DNA from: Candidatus Cloacimonadota bacterium
Lineage (GTDB): Bacteria; Cloacimonadota; Cloacimonadia; Cloacimonadales; TCS61
Length of the DNA: 41,016 bases
Direction: 5' to 3'
Assembly: GCA_018654125.1 (NCBI GenBank)
Contig: JABIME010000007.1
Coordinates: forward strand, 1-41,016
Part shown: positions 16,635 to 25,171 of the stretch, in pieces
Layout: every line of letters begins with the position of its first letter
How positions within the stretch are numbered: position 1 is the first letter of the stretch
Notes under the pieces: generated by a model
Told to the model about the DNA's origin: nothing
What the model saw: only the letters and a program-made list of their open reading frames with translations
The model's database searches: none
Made by a program: the position numbers and the translations under genes

Positions 16635-17000
16635 TTGACTGTATCAACAGATCCAAATAAAAAATTTAGAAAAGAACTGAACTCAGGTATTGTTTCGATG
16701 GTTCTATTAAGCATAATGAAGAAAGCTGAAGAACCAATGTATGGTTATCAAATTGCAAAGAACCTTGAGGGTGAAGGGAACAGTGTTCCAATGATGAAAC
16801 AAGGTGCACTATATCCAGTCCTGCGTTCATTGGCAGCAGCAGAATTATTGGATAGTCACGTAGATCCATCAATTTCAGGTCCACCAAGACGGTATTATCA
16901 GATCACAGAAACAGGCATAAATACTTTAAAGGAATGGCAGGACATTTGGAAAGTAACCAAAACATATGTAGATAATATTTTAGGAGAAGAAAATGTATAA
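16635..17000 (+). CDS. PadR family transcriptional regulator
   Basis: Small winged-helix repressor of 121 residues. The PadR pattern is clear: LNSGIVSMVLLSIMKK at the start of the domain, MYGYQIAKNL, KQGALYPVLRSLAAAELL as the recognition part, and the wing PPRRYYQITETG. The start is TTG at 16635, 8 nt after a perfect AGGAGG. It overlaps the next gene by 8 nt. Pairing of a PadR regulator with a HAAS-domain membrane protein is common, and PadR probably controls that gene. The signal is unknown. Confidence 0.92.
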   Translation: MTVSTDPNKKFRKELNSGIVSMVLLSIMKKAEEPMYGYQIAKNLEGEGNSVPMMKQGALYPVLRSLAAAELLDSHVDPSISGPPRRYYQITETGINTLKEWQDIWKVTKTYVDNILGEENV

Positions 17001-17877
17001 AACAATTGATGAATTCTTATCTGTAATAAAACAGGAATTGAAGGGAAGTGATAAAGCGCTAATCCAAGATGTACTCTCGGACGCAGAAGAACATATTAGA
17101 ACTTCGATGGAAAATGCTTTGAATGCTGAAGAGAAGATTTCTGAAGAAGATGCACTAGAACAGGCTATAGAAAGTTATGGTGATCATTCTGAAATAATTG
17201 CAGAATATAAAAAAATGGATGACTATCTAAAACCCATACTTGCACCTTCAGTAGAGGTAGATGAAAGACCTTGGTGGAAGAAGTTCCTACTTGTTATTGC
17301 AGATCCTAGAGCTTGGGGTGCTTCACTTTATATGGTGATATCAATGTTAACCGGAATTATTTATTTTACTTGGGCAATTACAGGACTATCAACAATAATT
17401 CCATTATTGATCTTCATTATTGGTATTCCACTAGCAGGATTCTTTTTATTGTCAGTTCGTGGAATTGCATTATTAGAAGGAAGAATTGTAGAATTAATGC
17501 TAGGAATCCGAATGCCGAGAAAATCCATGTTCGTAGCTAATGACAAAGGCTGGTGGGGTAAATTTAAGGCTTTGATATCATCAGGGATAACTTGGAAAAC
17601 ACTTATTTATATGATATTGCAAATGCCTTTAGGAATTGTATATTTCACATTGGTTGTAACTTTATTCTCTGTTTCAATTTCGCTTGTTGCTGCACCTATC
17701 CTAGAATTGATATTCCATTTACCAATGGAAATAAACGGTACAGACGCATATACTCACAAATGGCTTTTACCGTTGTTACCGTTTGTAGGAACGTTACTTC
17801 TGCTTATTTCACTTCACTTTGTAAAATTAATTGGAAAGTTGCATGGAATGTTTGCAAAATTGATGTTGGTGAAATAG
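16993..17877 (+). CDS. HAAS-domain membrane protein with duplicated sensor-like module
   Basis: Integral membrane protein of 294 residues. Residues 1-80 form a helical HAAS-type domain (as in DUF1700 proteins) ending in QAIESYGDHSEIIAEYK. Two related membrane modules follow, each beginning with an aromatic, basic segment (RPWWKKFL near 92; KGWWGKFK near 185) and containing GIIYFTW or GIVYFTL. Hydrophobic segments lie near 108-131, 133-157, 203-225, 227-242 and 256-280. The modules resemble the putative sensor domain found in Gram-positive kinases and PadR-linked proteins. It overlaps padR and ends at a strong terminator. A partner or target of the PadR protein is likely; its molecular role is unknown. 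Confidence 0.75.
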   Translation: MYKTIDEFLSVIKQELKGSDKALIQDVLSDAEEHIRTSMENALNAEEKISEEDALEQAIESYGDHSEIIAEYKKMDDYLKPILAPSVEVDERPWWKKFLLVIADPRAWGASLYMVISMLTGIIYFTWAITGLSTIIPLLIFIIGIPLAGFFLLSVRGIALLEGRIVELMLGIRMPRKSMFVANDKGWWGKFKALISSGITWKTLIYMILQMPLGIVYFTLVVTLFSVSISLVAAPILELIFHLPMEINGTDAYTHKWLLPLLPFVGTLLLLISLHFVKLIGKLHGMFAKLMLVK

Positions 17878-17890
17878 AAAAAATTAAAAA

Positions 17891-17922
17891 AAACCTTCGA
17901 TCAATAATCGAAGGTTTTTTTT
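17891..17922. terminator. Strong bidirectional rho-independent terminator
   Basis: An 11-bp perfect stem (AAACCTTCGAT / ATCGAAGGTTT) with a CAATA loop, an eight-base T-run on the + strand and an A-run on the other side. It serves the padR operon on + and fusA on -, which converge here. Confidence 0.93.
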
Positions 17923-17959
17923 CTAATTGTTAACTTGCTAAAAGCTAACTGCAAATTTT

Positions 17960-20020
17960 TTACTTTTCTATTTTCTTTAAAATATCTTCTTCAATACTTT
18001 TTGGTACAGCTTTATATTCGCTGAATTCCATTGTGAAATCTGCTTTACCCTGAGTTACTGATCTAAATTGAGTAGCAAGTCCAAATGTCTCCGATAAGGG
18101 CATCTCTGAATCTATTCTTGTAAAATGGTTATCAATAACTGTATCAGAAACAAGACCTCTATTCTGATTTATAATAGCCATTATGTTCCCACGAAATTCA
18201 GAAGGAGTTTCTACCGAAACCTTCATAACAGGTTCAAGAATTATTGGTTTTGCTTTTCTATAATTTTCTTTGAATGCAGATCTGGTTGCAACTTCAAAAG
18301 CTAACTGAGAAGAATCCACTGCATGAAAATCACCATCATCTAAAGTCATTTTTACACCAACAACCGGGAATCCAGCAAGAGCACCTTTTTCTAAAGCAGA
18401 ATTAAATCCTTTCTCACAACCGGGAATAAATTGGCTGGGGATATTTCCACCACGGATCTTATCTCTAAAGCAATTATCATCTTTCCCAGAATGAGTTAAA
18501 ACACCTTTTATGCGTGCAAACTGACCACGACCACCAGATTGTTTCTTATGTATATAATCAAATTCAACAGCTTTCTTAATTGTTTCTCTGTAAGAAACTT
18601 GTGGTGCTCGTACTTCTAACTTTACATCATACTCACGTCTGATACGTTCAATATAAACATTCAGGTGCAATTCACCCATACCGTGTATAATTGTATCGTT
18701 TGTTTCTCTATCTACATTTGCTTTGAATGTAGGATCTTCTTTGGTGAAACGAGTTAAAGCTTTTGAAAGTTTATCAAGATCATTACTGTCTGGAACTTCT
18801 AATGCGAGTGATATTATAGGTTTTGGAACGAAAGACTCACGCATCGTATAATTTATCCCATCACCATTAAATGTATCTCCCAGTGCACAATCAACACCAA
18901 ATAGAGCCACAATATCTCCAGCTCTTGCACTTGTGATATCTTCCATATTATCGGCATGCATTTTTACTAGACGTCCTACTTTTATTTTTTTTCCTGTTCT
19001 AGCGTTCATTAGGTCTGAGCCTTTGGAAATAGTTCCCTGATAGATTCGTAAATATGTTAGTTGTCCATATTGTTGATTTTCTAATTTAAATGCTAAACCA
19101 ACAGCTGGTAGGTCTGGATCAGAAACAAGTTCAATGTCTCTTCTATCGTCATCTTTATCATGAGCAATGTTAGTTCCTGTTGTTGGATCTGGAAGATAGC
19201 GAACAACAGCATCAAGAAGTAATTGAACACCTTTATTCTTAAATGCCGAACCAACAAAAACAGGGGTCATTTCCATTGCTATAGTTGCTTTTCGTACTGC
19301 GTCAATTATCATCTCTTCAGTTTCATTTCCTTCTAAAAAAGCCTCAGCAAGTTCATCATCGAACATTGAAACAGCATCGATCATCTCTTCTCGCATTTCT
19401 TCAACTTTATCTACATATTCAGCAGGTATTTCTTTTTCTAATACTTGCTCACCTTTGGGTCCTGTAAAGTATCTTGCTTTTCTGGAAATTAAATCGATTA
19501 TTCCATCAAATTTATCTTCCAAACCAATTGGAATTTGCATAAGAACTGCATTGTGATCAAGTTTCTCACATAATTGATCTTTTACTTTTTCGGGATCAGC
19601 TCCAACTCTATCTAATTTGTTAATAAATGCAATATGTGGAACGCCATACCTTTTAAGTTGTCTATCAACCGTTATAGATTGCGATTGAACACCGCTAACA
19701 GCACAAAGAACCAAAACTGCTCCATCTAGAACTCTTAAAGCATTTTCTACTTCTACTGTGAAATCAACGTGACCTGGTGTATCGATAACATTCAGGTTGT
19801 GTCCGTCCCATCTCACATTTGTAGCTGCAGATGCAATGGTAATGCCTCGTTCTTTTTCTAATTCCATGGAGTCCATTGTTGCGCCAACTCCATCTTTACC
19901 TCTAACTTCACCAATTCGATATATCTTATTGCAATAATATAATATTCGCTCTGCTAATGTTGTTTTACCGGAATCAATATGAGCACTGATACCAATATTT
20001 CTAAATTTTTTAATATCCAT
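17960..20020 (-). CDS. fusA: Translation elongation factor G, spdEFG1/mitochondrial-EFG1-like
   Basis: GTPase that moves tRNAs and mRNA through the ribosome. The 686 residues carry G1 [12 protein letters not shown] (9-20), [17 protein letters not shown] and INKLDR, then EF-G domains II-V ending near [10 protein letters not shown]. The G1 sequence HIDSGKTTL is that of mitochondrial EFG1 and bacterial spdEFG1, whereas canonical bacterial EF-G has HIDAGKTT. The gene stands alone rather than in the str operon beside rpsG and tuf, which also fits spdEFG1. Organisms with spdEFG1 usually carry a second EF-G (spdEFG2). The start is ATG behind AGAGG. Subfamily assignment rests on these motifs. Confidence 0.93.
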   Translation of the reverse strand: MDIKKFRNIGISAHIDSGKTTLAERILYYCNKIYRIGEVRGKDGVGATMDSMELEKERGITIASAATNVRWDGHNLNVIDTPGHVDFTVEVENALRVLDGAVLVLCAVSGVQSQSITVDRQLKRYGVPHIAFINKLDRVGADPEKVKDQLCEKLDHNAVLMQIPIGLEDKFDGIIDLISRKARYFTGPKGEQVLEKEIPAEYVDKVEEMREEMIDAVSMFDDELAEAFLEGNETEEMIIDAVRKATIAMEMTPVFVGSAFKNKGVQLLLDAVVRYLPDPTTGTNIAHDKDDDRRDIELVSDPDLPAVGLAFKLENQQYGQLTYLRIYQGTISKGSDLMNARTGKKIKVGRLVKMHADNMEDITSARAGDIVALFGVDCALGDTFNGDGINYTMRESFVPKPIISLALEVPDSNDLDKLSKALTRFTKEDPTFKANVDRETNDTIIHGMGELHLNVYIERIRREYDVKLEVRAPQVSYRETIKKAVEFDYIHKKQSGGRGQFARIKGVLTHSGKDDNCFRDKIRGGNIPSQFIPGCEKGFNSALEKGALAGFPVVGVKMTLDDGDFHAVDSSQLAFEVATRSAFKENYRKAKPIILEPVMKVSVETPSEFRGNIMAIINQNRGLVSDTVIDNHFTRIDSEMPLSETFGLATQFRSVTQGKADFTMEFSEYKAVPKSIEEDILKKIEK

Positions 20021-20300
20021 TTTATTACCTCTTTTTTTCTATTAAAAATTATTCATTTTGAAGTTTAACAAACTGAAAAAAAAATATTTATAAAACTAAT
20101 AATTTGATTTACTAATTAATGTGACCATAAATTTTAGGCAGGTTTATTATACAAGTAAAATTTTAATAAAGGATGTTTTATACATATACAAGAGATAACT
20201 TTTTAAATCTGAATTAAATATTTTTATTTATATTCTTTAAGATTTGTAGAAGATAATTACTTAGAAGATTTCTTAATTTACTAAAAAGTTTAGAAAAAAT
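20021..20300. other. AT-rich gap upstream of fusA
   Basis: No gene, tRNA or convincing hairpin seen. The part next to 20020 holds the fusA leader and ribosome binding site on the - strand; the rest is the 3' flank of the tocopherol-cyclase-family gene. No promoter hexamers were convincing. Confidence 0.4.
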
Positions 20301-21269
20301 TCACACAAACACTTCTGCCACATTTCCCGCTATTTCAAGTCCGGCATTTCGTCCTGTATCATGCAATAATATTTTGTTGTTTTTAATATCTGATAATACT
20401 ACTTCAACCTTTACTGTCATACTTTCCTCAATTCTTCCGTGCATAAATCCGGATATTGGTGATGCTAGCATAGCAGCTGCTTCTCGATGAGCAAGTATTT
20501 CTAAACTATAATTTTTATTTTCAAGAACTAATTCCACCTTATCCAAATCAGTAAAACATTTTACTATTCTGGTAGAATTATAAGTTGTAAACCTAAACAA
20601 ACGATCATGTAACCATACACCAGCAATGAAACCTACAAAGGAATTTCCTAACCAGGGAATCTTAGCTACCGAAGCCTTTAAAGAAATGCCTTGCTTACTA
20701 AAATGATTTGTCTGCATCCAGATATAAGCACTTGGGAACGAACGACCCCAATCTTTCTCAATGTATCCTCTACCACCATTAAAATCAATAAACTCATCAT
20801 AAAATGTTAATTTACCTGTAATGCTATGGTCCATACTGAGTATGCTATGATAACATTCCATGAATGGTACAAAAGAATAGGGACCCATAATGCCGGGTGA
20901 GTACCATTTGCTAGGCCATTGTACTTGTTGCGAAAAGTTGAATTGTCCTTTTATATTTGGTAGATCAAGTTTTATATAATTTGAAGAAAAAGAATTGTCA
21001 GCTAAATTGATTTTAAATTTACCTGTTTCAGATTGGAACTCATCAAAATCGAATTTATAATATTCAGACGTCAGTTTTTTACCATTTAATACTTGTATAA
21101 ATGAGTGCTGGTTTCCATTTTTATCCATAGCTATACCCGGAATAAAAGCAAATGCCTTATCTTCTGAAGCATTTAAAACCTTAAAATACCAGCCCTCAAA
21201 ATAACACCGTAATTTTCCTAAACCCTGAAATTGATCAGGATGAAACATAGTTTGCAATTTTTTTACCAT
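20301..21269 (-). CDS. Tocopherol cyclase family protein
   Basis: Resembles the tocopherol-cyclase family: RCYFEGWYFKVL near the N-terminus, YSFVPFMECYHSILSMDHS in the middle and GYIEKDWGRSFPSAYIWMQ toward the core. These are the most conserved blocks of plant and cyanobacterial cyclases, but the family also occurs in anaerobes that make no tocopherol, where its role is unknown. No signal peptide is seen. The open frame extends to a TTG at 21293, but that codon lies inside a TTGTATAAT sequence that looks like a -10 box, so ATG 21269 (or ATG 21248, giving MFHPDQFQG) is a better start. No clear ribosome binding site precedes either. Single gene, no evident partner. Confidence 0.75.
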   Translation of the reverse strand: MVKKLQTMFHPDQFQGLGKLRCYFEGWYFKVLNASEDKAFAFIPGIAMDKNGNQHSFIQVLNGKKLTSEYYKFDFDEFQSETGKFKINLADNSFSSNYIKLDLPNIKGQFNFSQQVQWPSKWYSPGIMGPYSFVPFMECYHSILSMDHSITGKLTFYDEFIDFNGGRGYIEKDWGRSFPSAYIWMQTNHFSKQGISLKASVAKIPWLGNSFVGFIAGVWLHDRLFRFTTYNSTRIVKCFTDLDKVELVLENKNYSLEILAHREAAAMLASPISGFMHGRIEESMTVKVEVVLSDIKNNKILLHDTGRNAGLEIAGNVAEVFV

Positions 21270-21535
21270 TAATGAATACAGAAAATTATACAATATCGGG
21301 TCAAGCAGAAAATATGTAAGGATAGATTTAAATACTGAATTAGTTTTAGCTATTATTCAAAACAATCCATTTACAATAAATGTAAGCTCATCTCTCAAAT
21401 TCAAATTCCTCTAATATTTACCCATTAATGATAAAACTCAGTACGGTAATTTTGAGCTAAATGACTGTCAATTGTAATGTTAAAACTATTAAAAAAATAT
21501 TTTTGCAAAAATTATTCTAATCAGATAATTTCTAA

Positions 21536-21541
21536 TTGACA
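21536..21541 (+). promoter_or_regulatory. TTGACA -35-like hexamer upstream of tdh
   Basis: Perfect TTGACA 80 bp before the tdh start. The sequence 17 bp downstream is ATTTTT, not a TATAAT-like box. One of a recurring set in this window. Confidence 0.4.
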
Positions 21542-21582
21542 AAATAAAGCCCAAAAACATTTTTCCAAAAAAAATGAGATGC

Positions 21583-21608
21583 GAATGATATTCATGTTAA
21601 TGTCATTC
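21583..21608 (+). promoter_or_regulatory. 26-bp dyad, candidate operator of tdh-acpS-kbl
   Basis: Left arm GAATGATATT and right arm AATGTCATTC are inverted repeats matching at 9 of 10 positions, separated by CATGTT. It lies just upstream of the tdh ribosome binding site and downstream of TTGACA, so a bound repressor could block transcription. The regulator is not identified. An RNA hairpin is the alternative, but the stem would be AT-rich. Confidence 0.5.
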
Positions 21609-21621
21609 ATTAGGAGATATT

Positions 21622-22572
21622 ATGAAAAAAATCTTAGTTACAGGTTCAGTAGGTCAGATCGGTTCAGAATTAACAATGTTATTAAGAAAACTTTATGGAA
21701 ACGATAATGTTGTAGCAGGTGGCAATAGAACAAAACCAACAGGAGCATTATTAGAATCAGGTCCATTTGAAATTGTAAATTGTACGGATGCTCAACAAGT
21801 TGCAGATGTTGTAAAAAAATACGATATCGATACTGTATATCATTTAGCAGCGATACTTTCGGGAGTTGCTGAAGCAAAACCTAACCTTGCCTGGGATGTA
21901 AATATAAATGCATTATATAATGTTTTGGAAGTTGCTCGTGAAAGAAATTGTGCAGTTTTCACACCAAGTTCAATAGGGGCATTTGGTCCTTCAACACCAG
22001 CTGATGATACACCTCAAGATACAATTCAAAGACCAAACACAATGTACGGAGTAACAAAAGTTGCAGGTGAATTATTATGTGATTATTATTATAAAAGATT
22101 CGGCGTAGATACTCGTGGTGTACGTTATCCCGGTATTATTTCCAATGAAACTCTTCCCGGTGGAGGAACAACAGATTACGCTGTAGATATTTATTATGAA
22201 GCGATCAAAAAGAAAGCTTACACTTGCTTCCTAGAAGCTGGAACGTTCCTCGATATGATGTACATGCCGGATGCATTAACAGCAGCTGTTGATTTGATGG
22301 AAGCTGATCCTGCTAAGCTTATTCATAGGAATGCTTTCAATATTAGTACAATGAGTTTTGATCCTGAAATGTTGGCTGCCTCTATCAAAAAGCATATTCC
22401 TGATTTTACAATGGATTATGATATCGATCCTGTCCGTCAGGCAATTGCCGCAAGCTGGCCCAACAATATGGATGACTCGGCAGCAGCAGAAGAATGGGGA
22501 TGGCATTATGATTATGACCTTGCTAAAATGACGGAAGATATGCTCAAAGTTCTCGGAGAAAAATTTAAATAA
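21622..22572 (+). CDS. tdh: L-threonine 3-dehydrogenase, SDR (epimerase-like) type
   Basis: Oxidises L-threonine with NAD to 2-amino-3-ketobutyrate. Extended SDR protein of 316 residues: NAD-binding GSVGQIG (8-14), the Ser pair 116/117 in TPSSIGAFGP, and Tyr142 and Lys146 in MYGVTKVAGE. RYPGIIS, PGGGTTDYAV and MMYMPD are shared with characterised SDR-type threonine dehydrogenases rather than sugar epimerases. The downstream kbl-type gene, the next enzyme of the pathway, supports the assignment. The start is ATG behind AGGAG. The stop overlaps acpS by one base. Confidence 0.9.
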   Translation: MKKILVTGSVGQIGSELTMLLRKLYGNDNVVAGGNRTKPTGALLESGPFEIVNCTDAQQVADVVKKYDIDTVYHLAAILSGVAEAKPNLAWDVNINALYNVLEVARERNCAVFTPSSIGAFGPSTPADDTPQDTIQRPNTMYGVTKVAGELLCDYYYKRFGVDTRGVRYPGIISNETLPGGGTTDYAVDIYYEAIKKKAYTCFLEAGTFLDMMYMPDALTAAVDLMEADPAKLIHRNAFNISTMSFDPEMLAASIKKHIPDFTMDYDIDPVRQAIAASWPNNMDDSAAAEEWGWHYDYDLAKMTEDMLKVLGEKFK

Positions 22573-22946
22573 TGATCTTTGGCATTGGCATTGATATAAT
22601 TGAAGTTCCAAGAGTAGAGAAAGTTTCTAAAAAAGATGATAAGTTCGTAAAGAAGATTTTTACTCAAACTGAAATTGATTATTGCCGAAAATTTAAGAAT
22701 GGAGCACAGAATTTTGCAGGAAGATTTGCAGTGAAAGAGGCATTCTTAAAAGCAATGGGAACAGGTTGGAGCAATGGTCTTAAATTTAATGAGATCGAAA
22801 CAGTTAATGACCAACTTGGGAAACCTGAAATTGTGCTCTATGGAAGAACAAAGGAAATATTTGAAGAACGTGATCTTAAGTTTAGCCATGTCTCAATCGC
22901 TCATCTAAAAGATTACGCAACAGCTGTAGTTGTAATAGAAAAATAA
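22572..22946 (+). CDS. acpS: Holo-[acyl-carrier-protein] synthase
   Basis: Transfers 4'-phosphopantetheine from CoA to ACP, activating it for fatty acid synthesis. The 124 residues show GIGIDIIEV (Mg ligand Asp8) and FAGRFAVKEAFLKA (Glu56), the two family signatures. Length is typical. The start codon overlaps the tdh stop and kbl follows after 16 nt, so it is co-transcribed with two threonine-breakdown genes, an unusual setting. No ACP or fab gene is nearby. Confidence 0.93.
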   Translation: MIFGIGIDIIEVPRVEKVSKKDDKFVKKIFTQTEIDYCRKFKNGAQNFAGRFAVKEAFLKAMGTGWSNGLKFNEIETVNDQLGKPEIVLYGRTKEIFEERDLKFSHVSIAHLKDYATAVVVIEK

Positions 22947-22962
22947 TAAATAGGAGAGAAGT

Positions 22963-24189
22963 ATGGCACTAGAAAGATTAAATGCTGCACTCGATAAGAA
23001 TTTGGATGATCTGCGAACAACCGGAAGGGATAAAGGCGCAGAACTAGTTATCAAAGAAGTATTAGAAGCAAAAGGTGAATTTGGACCACGTTATAAATTA
23101 GTTGGTTTTAACGAGCAGGAATTCATAAAAATGAATGCAAATTCCTATCTTGGAATGTCAATGAATCCGGAAGTAATTAAAGCGGAAGAAGAAGCTGCAC
23201 AAAAATTTGGTGTAGGCCCAGGAGCAGTTCGTTTTATCAGTGGAACTCACACTCCACATATAGAATTAGAAGAAAAACTTGCAGCATTTCACGAGCGTGA
23301 AGCTGGCATGATCTTCAGCTCTGCATATGTTACAAGTTTGGGTGTGATTTATCCTCTTACAACAAAAGAGACCGTAGTAGTTTCCGATGAATTAAATCAT
23401 AATTGTATTATTCAAGCAATGAGACTTTCACGTCCTGCAGCAAAAATGATCTACAAGCACAACGACATGAAAGATCTGGAAGCAAAAATGAATGAAGCTG
23501 TTGGAAAGGGAAAGCGTTGCTTAGTTATTACTGATGGTATCTTCAGCATGCGCGGTGATTTTGCTCCATTAAAAGAGTTTTCAGAAATCTGTGCTAAATT
23601 TAATGATAAATTTGAAGAAGGTGTAACAACAATTGCCGATGACTCTCATGGCGTTGGAGCTTTTGGAAAAACCGGAAGAGGAACGGAAGAATATACTGGA
23701 GCAAAAGTTGATATTCTAATTGGAACATTAGGAAAAGCATATGGCGTGAATGGTGGCTATGTTGTCGCTTCTAAAACAGTTTTAGATTATCTTCGTGAAA
23801 CAGCTCCAATGTATATTTATTCAAATCCTATAACATGTTCAGAAGCTGCAGCAACATTAAAGGTTCTTGAAATTCTTGATAGCGAAGTTGGCGTAAAGAG
23901 ATTAGCTCATCTTGCTGCAATGACCAAGAAATTTGAAGATGGATTAACATCATTAGGTTTTGAAACAATTGAAGGACCTCATCCTGTTGTTCCATTAATG
24001 GTTCGTGACACTGCAGAAACAACAAAGCTTGTTAATTATCTTACAGAAAATGGTGTATTAGGAACAGGCTTAAATTTCCCAGTTGTACCAAAAGGTGATG
24101 AAGAGATCAGATTCCAGGTTAATGCAGATCATACAGAAGCAGACATTAATAAGGTTCTGGAAATTCTAAAGAAATACAAAGATCAGTAA
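22963..24189 (+). CDS. kbl: 2-amino-3-ketobutyrate CoA ligase (glycine C-acetyltransferase)-like
   Basis: Alpha-oxoamine synthase family PLP enzyme of 408 residues. As Kbl it would cleave 2-amino-3-ketobutyrate with CoA to glycine and acetyl-CoA. Motifs: NANSYLGMS, VRFISGTHTPHIELEEKLAAFH, DELNHNCIIQAMRLS, the DDSHGVGAFGKTGRGTEE block, and PLP lysine Lys258 in GTLGKAYG. Close relatives make 7-keto-8-aminopelargonate or sphingoid bases; the upstream SDR threonine dehydrogenase favours Kbl, while acpS in between leaves a lipid-linked role as a weaker alternative. The start is ATG behind AGGAGAG. A terminator follows. Confidence 0.85.
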   Translation: MALERLNAALDKNLDDLRTTGRDKGAELVIKEVLEAKGEFGPRYKLVGFNEQEFIKMNANSYLGMSMNPEVIKAEEEAAQKFGVGPGAVRFISGTHTPHIELEEKLAAFHEREAGMIFSSAYVTSLGVIYPLTTKETVVVSDELNHNCIIQAMRLSRPAAKMIYKHNDMKDLEAKMNEAVGKGKRCLVITDGIFSMRGDFAPLKEFSEICAKFNDKFEEGVTTIADDSHGVGAFGKTGRGTEEYTGAKVDILIGTLGKAYGVNGGYVVASKTVLDYLRETAPMYIYSNPITCSEAAATLKVLEILDSEVGVKRLAHLAAMTKKFEDGLTSLGFETIEGPHPVVPLMVRDTAETTKLVNYLTENGVLGTGLNFPVVPKGDEEIRFQVNADHTEADINKVLEILKKYKDQ

Positions 24190-24218
24190 ATCAATAAAAA
24201 AGACTTATTCGATATATT

Positions 24219-24246
24219 AACAGGGAGCTTGCTCCCTGTTTTTGTT
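24219..24246 (+). terminator. Rho-independent terminator after kbl
   Basis: Perfect stem AACAGGGAG / CTCCCTGTT with a CTTG loop, followed by TTTGTTTG. Ends the tdh-acpS-kbl unit. Confidence 0.85.
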
Positions 24247-24264
24247 TGTAGCACTTGTTTCATA

Positions 24265-24293
24265 TTGACAAAATAGATTGAAGTTTAACATAT
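24265..24293 (+). promoter_or_regulatory. Promoter placed directly against the next start codon
   Basis: TTGACA at 24265-24270 and, after 17 bp, ACATAT at 24288-24293. The predicted transcript would begin at or within a base or two of the ATG at 24299, and no Shine-Dalgarno sequence is present. Suggests a leaderless mRNA. Confidence 0.4.
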
Positions 24294-24298
24294 AAACC

Positions 24299-25084
24299 AT
24301 GAAAAAATTATTTATGCTTCTTATTATACTTGCTGTTTTCATTCAATTTGTAATTGCAGGTGAAGATGGAAAACTTAAAGATTTTGAAGATGAGTTAAAT
24401 AAGCCAATTGAACACAACAATAATAATCAAAATGAAGAAGATGATAATTATGATGAGGATGAAGATGATCCATTTGATAACTTATTCTGGTCAATAGTTT
24501 ATGAAACCTTCATTGGGAGTAACTGCTCATATAATTCAATTCGAATTCAACCCTATATTTATTACAACGATTTCTCAGGAAGATATGCTGATGATGGAAA
24601 TTCATTTGATGCAGAAATCGATATAAAATATATTTATAATTCAAACGATCTAGATGGGATTTCTCTGAGTGGTAGTATCTTCTTTCTACGAATGATGAAT
24701 TTGAAATTCAACTATCAAAAATTATCTGAAGAACTTGATAATGGAAATGATGAAATGGAATATTATGAATTATTTCTAGATTATTACAGAGCACGTTTTC
24801 ATAATTTTAATTGGTTTTGGGGAATTGGAGTAAAAGGATTGCAAAGAAATAATAGTTATTTGGGGATGGGCTTAAACACAGGGTTTGAGATCTATCCTGT
24901 AAAGCCCGTATCATTAGAGATTGCAGCTAATATTGGCTGGTTGAATGAACATCCTGTATCAAAAATAATTACTGATATTAATATTCACTATTGGCGAATA
25001 AAATTTGCTATTGGGTATCAAAGATTGATGACTGGAAATGCAAAAATCAATTCTATAAACATAGGAATTGGTATTAATTATTAA
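24299..25084 (+). CDS. Exported beta-rich protein with acidic N-terminal segment
   Basis: Not recognised as a known family. Residues 1-20 are a clear signal peptide (LFMLLIILAVFIQFVIA). Residues 39-60 are a low-complexity Asn and Asp/Glu stretch that may bind cations or act as a flexible linker. The rest alternates polar and aromatic residues (SNCSYNSIRIQPYIYYNDF and onward, ending SINIGIGINY), as in small outer-membrane beta barrels. The 261-residue length would suit an 8-12-stranded barrel. It is monocistronic, with a terminator before it and a separate TTGACA promoter after it. It may be translated from a leaderless transcript. Confidence 0.6.
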   Translation: MKKLFMLLIILAVFIQFVIAGEDGKLKDFEDELNKPIEHNNNNQNEEDDNYDEDEDDPFDNLFWSIVYETFIGSNCSYNSIRIQPYIYYNDFSGRYADDGNSFDAEIDIKYIYNSNDLDGISLSGSIFFLRMMNLKFNYQKLSEELDNGNDEMEYYELFLDYYRARFHNFNWFWGIGVKGLQRNNSYLGMGLNTGFEIYPVKPVSLEIAANIGWLNEHPVSKIITDINIHYWRIKFAIGYQRLMTGNAKINSINIGIGINY

Positions 25085-25114
25085 TACTAAATATTGTTAT
25101 GATTTATATAATTC

Positions 25115-25120
25115 TTGACA
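25115..25120 (+). promoter_or_regulatory. TTGACA -35-like hexamer for the nucleoside transporter operon
   Basis: CTTGACA 52 bp before the ABC ATPase start. No good -10 at 16-19 bp; TAATTT lies further downstream at 25145. Confidence 0.4.
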
Positions 25121-25171
25121 CATCACTTAAATAAAACAAAAAAATAATTTATAAATAAAAGAGAGTGTAAT

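Larger units (their letters stand above)
21270..21621. other. Divergent intergenic region upstream of tdh
   Basis: About 350 bp without a gene. The left end holds a TATAAT-like element reading leftwards for the tocopherol-cyclase-family gene. The right end holds TTGACA (21536), the 26-bp dyad (21583-21608) and the tdh ribosome binding site (AGGAG, about 21612-21616). Between 21310 and 21530 nothing recognisable was found. Confidence 0.5.

Noticed and set aside
17592..17933. 113-residue + strand open frame
   Set aside because: Out-of-frame shadow of the HAAS membrane protein; it runs on into the terminator.
21622..22572. UDP-glucose 4-epimerase
   Set aside because: The fold is shared, but the PGGGTTDYAV and MMYMPD segments and the downstream kbl fit SDR-type threonine dehydrogenase.
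22276..22611. 111-residue - strand open frame
   Set aside because: Opposite tdh and acpS, no family resemblance and no ribosome binding site.
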